64,000 bases of DNA from G963663365 sp963663365. Lineage in GTDB: Bacteria > Hinthialibacterota > Hinthialibacteria > Hinthialibacterales > G963663365. A program made the translations under genes and the position numbers. Of this stretch, positions 61,334 to 64,000 are shown in pieces. The stretch covers positions 620,001 through 684,000 of the forward strand of contig CAXXIH010000001.1 of the NCBI GenBank assembly GCA_963663365.2, in the 5' to 3' direction. Each line of letters starts with the position of its first letter. Within the stretch, counting starts at the first letter, position 1. A model generated the notes under the pieces. That model was not told the origin of the DNA and made no database searches. It saw only the letters and a list, made by a program, of their open reading frames with translations.

Positions 61334-61933
61334 ATGAAAAGAAAGAGTAATGCTCTAATCGGGTGTTTTATGGCGCTGCTCATGTGTGCAGCATTGACCG
61401 GCATGGCGCAGAATCGCGGTGATCAGGGAGGCCGGGATCGTTCTTCACGTGGCGACCGCCGGAATTTCGATCCCGCACAAATGCAAGAACGGATGCTGGC
61501 GCGTTTTCAAGAAGAAATGAAAGCATCGGATGATGAGTGGCAGGTTATTAAGCCGCTTTTGGAAGATGTGCTTACCAAACAAAGAGACGCGAGCATGTTC
61601 GGCTTTGGCCGGGGCCGTGGATTTGGTGGTCGTGGTGGACCCGGCGGACGTGGACCGGGTAATGAAGGCCCCGATGATCGTGGCAATGCCCCTGATAGCC
61701 GTACCGAGCGTGGTGGACCTCCCCAAGATGACAACAATCCCGAGATGACCGCGCTCCAAGAACTGCTGGATGCCGAAGATTCGGATCCGGCTGATATTCA
61801 AGCCAAACTCGAAGCTTTGCGTACCTCACGCAAAGACAAACAAGAAGCGCTGAAGCAGGCACGCGAAAATTTGCAGAAGGTTTTAACCGTTCGGCAGGAA
61901 GCGATGCTTGTTCTTAGAGGCATCTTGGAATAA
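61334..61933 (+). CDS. Secreted Gly/Arg-rich protein, CpxP/Spy-like helices
   Basis: 199 residues from ATG 61334 (GAGGAG 7 nt upstream). Signal peptide ends near LTGMAQ. A first helical region (FDPAQMQERMLARFQEEMKASDDEWQVIKPLLEDVL) is followed by a low-complexity GRGRGFGGRGGPGGRG segment and an Asp/Pro-rich spacer, then helices ending LQKVLTVRQEAMLVLRGIL. The helix-LTxxQ pattern recalls periplasmic CpxP/Spy chaperones. It precedes gspE by 83 bp on the same strand. Function uncertain. Confidence 0.65.
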   Translation: MKRKSNALIGCFMALLMCAALTGMAQNRGDQGGRDRSSRGDRRNFDPAQMQERMLARFQEEMKASDDEWQVIKPLLEDVLTKQRDASMFGFGRGRGFGGRGGPGGRGPGNEGPDDRGNAPDSRTERGGPPQDDNNPEMTALQELLDAEDSDPADIQAKLEALRTSRKDKQEALKQARENLQKVLTVRQEAMLVLRGILE

Positions 61934-62016
61934 TCGCAAATGGGAATCGCTAAAGACATATTCTGTCGGCGGCGGTTTTGGATGATTCGTTTTGTGCTAC
62001 ACAGGAGGTGGACGAC

Positions 62017-63708
62017 GTGAACGAGCTACTCGACAGAATGGTCAAACAAAAACAGCTGTCGTCCATGGATGCGGAAGTATTAAGCCAACAACACGGTCGG
62101 GATGACAGTTTCCGGATTGACACGGAAGAGGACGTTCTAAAATGGCTGGCAAAAGAATACCAGCTCCCCTATGTCGATCTGGATGAAATCGATCCCGACC
62201 GTGAGTTGTTGGCTTTGTTTCCCGCCCGGATTTTGCTCAAAGAGGAAATCCTTCCCCTGCGCAGAGTAAATGGCTCAGTAGAAGTTGCCCTAAGCCGGCT
62301 TTTCTCGACCGGCGGTTTGGATACCCTGAAAACCGTCACGGGTTTGAAATTGCAGCCTGTCCTGGCTTCCAGTGAAGCCATTCAGCGGGAAATGAAAAAG
62401 CGCTTGGGAGTCGGCGCGGATACCCTCGATTCCCTCGAAGAGGAATTCACATTTCAAGTTGTTGATGAAAGTCCGGATGAAGATACGGATCTCGATAGCG
62501 CCGCTGAGGATGCATCCATTATACGGTTTGTGAATCAGGTCCTTGGCGATGCCATCGAGCTGCGTGCAACGGATATTCATATTGAACCGTTTGAGGATGA
62601 ACTTCGTATTCGTTATCGTATTGACGGAGTTTTGCAGGAAGTTCCGGTCCCGGCACAGATCAAACGTTTTCAGCCCGCCATTGTCTCACGCGTAAAAATC
62701 TTGAGCCATCTCGATATTGCCGAAAAACGTCTCCCTCAAGACGGGCGTATCAAAATTCGAATTCACGAAAAAGAAGTCGATATTCGTGTCTCGATTATTC
62801 CCATGCTTCATGGTGAAGCCGTGGTGATGCGTTTGCTGCGGCAAGACACAACTTTGCTCGGATTGAATGAACTACAGATGGCGGATCGTGAAAGAGGGCT
62901 GTTTCAAAGAGTCCTTGGTTTGCCGCACGGTATTATTCTTGTAACCGGCCCTACTGGAAGTGGAAAGACAACCACGCTCTATACGGCGCTTCATGAGATC
63001 AATGATTCCGTGCGGAAGATTATTACCATCGAAGATCCGATTGAATATCACCTAAAGGGTGTTAATCAGATTCAAGTCTCCGAAAAGGCCGGATTAACAT
63101 TCGCCCGGGGCCTTCGTTCGATTCTGCGTCACGATCCCGATGTTATTTTGATCGGTGAAATTCGCGATACCGAAACCGCGCAGATCGCTGTTCAGGCCTC
63201 ATTGACCGGTCACTTGGTTTTCTCGACATTGCATACCAATGACGCGCCCAGTGCTGTAACCCGTTTGGTCGATATGGGCGTCGAGCCTTATTTAATTGCG
63301 TCGTCACTTGAAGCCGTCCTTGCACAACGGCTTGTGCGCGTCCTTTGCACACAGTGCAAAGAAATTGATGATTCTCCCAAAGCCGAAGCTTATAAAAAAC
63401 ACACGGGTTTACCCGCTGACCATCCTCTTTATCGTGCTGTCGGGTGCCGTGCTTGCCGGAATACGGGATATCATGGCCGGCAGGCCGTGTTTGAAATGAT
63501 GGATATTGATGACGAGATTCGTCAGATGATTCTTGGCAGTTCTTCGGCTGGAGAAATCCAAACCGTCGCGCGGCGAAGTGGCTTGCGCACATTAAGCGAA
63601 GATGGATGGCGTTTGGTGGGCAATGGAATAACCACAGTCGATGAAGTCCTGCGGGTAACCAAAGACAAAGGATTGAATGGATCTGTTTTGGGGAATGGTT
63701 TTCACTGA
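62017..63708 (+). CDS. gspE: Type II secretion/type IV pilus assembly ATPase GspE/PilB
   Basis: 563 residues from the GTG at 62017, which has AGGAGG 8 nt upstream; a TTG 13 codons earlier is less likely. N-terminal MshEN-like domain (1-130), then the hexameric ATPase: Walker A GPTGSGKTT (311-319), Asp box IEDPIE (338-343), Walker B VILIGEIRD (377-385), His box TGHLVFSTLHTN (397-408) and tetracysteine zinc site C444, C447, C477, C480. Drives pseudopilus or pilus assembly at the inner membrane. Followed by gspF and so in the canonical order. The five pseudopilins in the window are candidate substrates. Confidence 0.95.
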   Translation: MNELLDRMVKQKQLSSMDAEVLSQQHGRDDSFRIDTEEDVLKWLAKEYQLPYVDLDEIDPDRELLALFPARILLKEEILPLRRVNGSVEVALSRLFSTGGLDTLKTVTGLKLQPVLASSEAIQREMKKRLGVGADTLDSLEEEFTFQVVDESPDEDTDLDSAAEDASIIRFVNQVLGDAIELRATDIHIEPFEDELRIRYRIDGVLQEVPVPAQIKRFQPAIVSRVKILSHLDIAEKRLPQDGRIKIRIHEKEVDIRVSIIPMLHGEAVVMRLLRQDTTLLGLNELQMADRERGLFQRVLGLPHGIILVTGPTGSGKTTTLYTALHEINDSVRKIITIEDPIEYHLKGVNQIQVSEKAGLTFARGLRSILRHDPDVILIGEIRDTETAQIAVQASLTGHLVFSTLHTNDAPSAVTRLVDMGVEPYLIASSLEAVLAQRLVRVLCTQCKEIDDSPKAEAYKKHTGLPADHPLYRAVGCRACRNTGYHGRQAVFEMMDIDDEIRQMILGSSSAGEIQTVARRSGLRTLSEDGWRLVGNGITTVDEVLRVTKDKGLNGSVLGNGFH

Positions 63709-63760
63709 ACCCCATGCCACATACCATGAAAGTGGAATTGATAGGATTTATTTCTGAATT

Positions 63761-64000
63761 ATGTGCAACTATCAGTATCGCGCGTTACAGGCCGATGGCA
63801 CGATTGCAGAGGGCTCCATTGAAGCCGGTGGACGTCAGGAAGCATATCGTTTGTTGGAGGGCCGCGGGCTCAATCCTATCGGACTGACAGAAGGTGTGAG
63901 CAAAAAGAAGAGCCAATCGACCGGATTCCAATTCCCTTCAAAATCGAAAAACGTCTCGTTTCGCGAACTCGAAAATTTCACCCGTCTGCTATCAAGTTTG
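63761..64000 (+). CDS. gspF: Type II secretion inner membrane protein GspF/PilC, 3' end outside the window
   Basis: First 80 residues: YQYRALQADGTIAEGSIEAGGRQEAYRLLEGRGLNPI is the typical GspF/PilC opening, and FRELENFTRLLSSL begins the first T2SSF domain. ATG 63761 is tentative because the AGGA is 15 nt upstream. Continues beyond the right edge. Located 52 bp after gspE in the same orientation, as in most such operons; it would anchor the ATPase and link it to the pseudopilus base. Confidence 0.9.
   Translation, partial: MCNYQYRALQADGTIAEGSIEAGGRQEAYRLLEGRGLNPIGLTEGVSKKKSQSTGFQFPSKSKNVSFRELENFTRLLSSL

Overview
The window (about 50% GC, gene-dense, no rRNA or tRNA recognised) comes from a Gram-negative-type bacterium that degrades polysaccharides. 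Secreted enzymes dominate: two GH29 and one GH95 alpha-L-fucosidase, two formylglycine sulfatases, a pectate lyase, a DUF5060/DUF4038 (apiosidase-like) hydrolase, sialidase-like and GH43-like propellers, and a PhoD-like phosphatase. Five prepilin-type proteins share the N-terminus FTLIELLIVVAIIGILAA followed by VPNFLNAQ. From general knowledge this style is commoner in Candidatus Hydrogenedentota/Sumerlaeota-like lineages than in Planctomycetes, whose version reads FTLVELLVVIAIIGIL. That placement is inference and was not tested.

Layout. 1-7.6 kb: end of a PhoPQ-type hydrolase, a zinc-finger C-methyltransferase, an overlapping ACT/DUF711 pair, a lipoprotein phosphoesterase and a Tat-exported sugar-isomerase-fold protein. 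7.7-12.6 kb (minus): sulfatase, band-7 protein with a ribbon-helix-helix partner, Na+/solute symporter. 12.9-19.0 kb (plus): a compact run of Crp/Fnr regulator, pseudopilin, GH95, pseudopilin and transglutaminase-like protein. 19.1-31.6 kb: GH29, two more pseudopilins, PhoD-like phosphatase, sialidase-like propeller, GT-C membrane protein, DUF4038 hydrolase. 31.6-37.6 kb (minus): lipoprotein, sialidase, URO-D-like methyltransferase, GH43-like propeller and DRE-TIM aldolase, probably one operon. 37.9-47 kb: Tat oxidoreductase, radical SAM protein, second isomerase-fold protein, small membrane protein, fifth pseudopilin, second sulfatase, DUF362 ferredoxin-like protein. 47-54 kb: pectate lyase, GH29, second URO-D-like protein, propeller, PPK2. 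54-64 kb: hybrid histidine kinase, second symporter, APC permease, Gly/Arg-rich secreted protein, and gspE followed by the start of gspF.

How the genes may work together (inference): Tat- and Sec-exported hydrolases and sulfatases release fucose-rich or pectic sugars outside the cytoplasm, Na+ symporters import them, and oxidoreductase, aldolase and isomerase-fold proteins process them. A type II secretion/type IV pilus-like machine (gspE/gspF at the right end) could use the orphan GspG-like pseudopilins that sit beside hydrolase genes.

The intergenic DNA is the other notable layer. At least three repeat families recur as mosaics between genes: a three-hairpin element (4 copies), a roughly 130-bp element with imperfect terminal inverted repeats (2 full copies plus fragments), and a CGCAGGGTGC...GAAATCGTG module (5 copies plus a degenerate one). 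One repeat supplies the C-terminal codons and stop of a permease gene.
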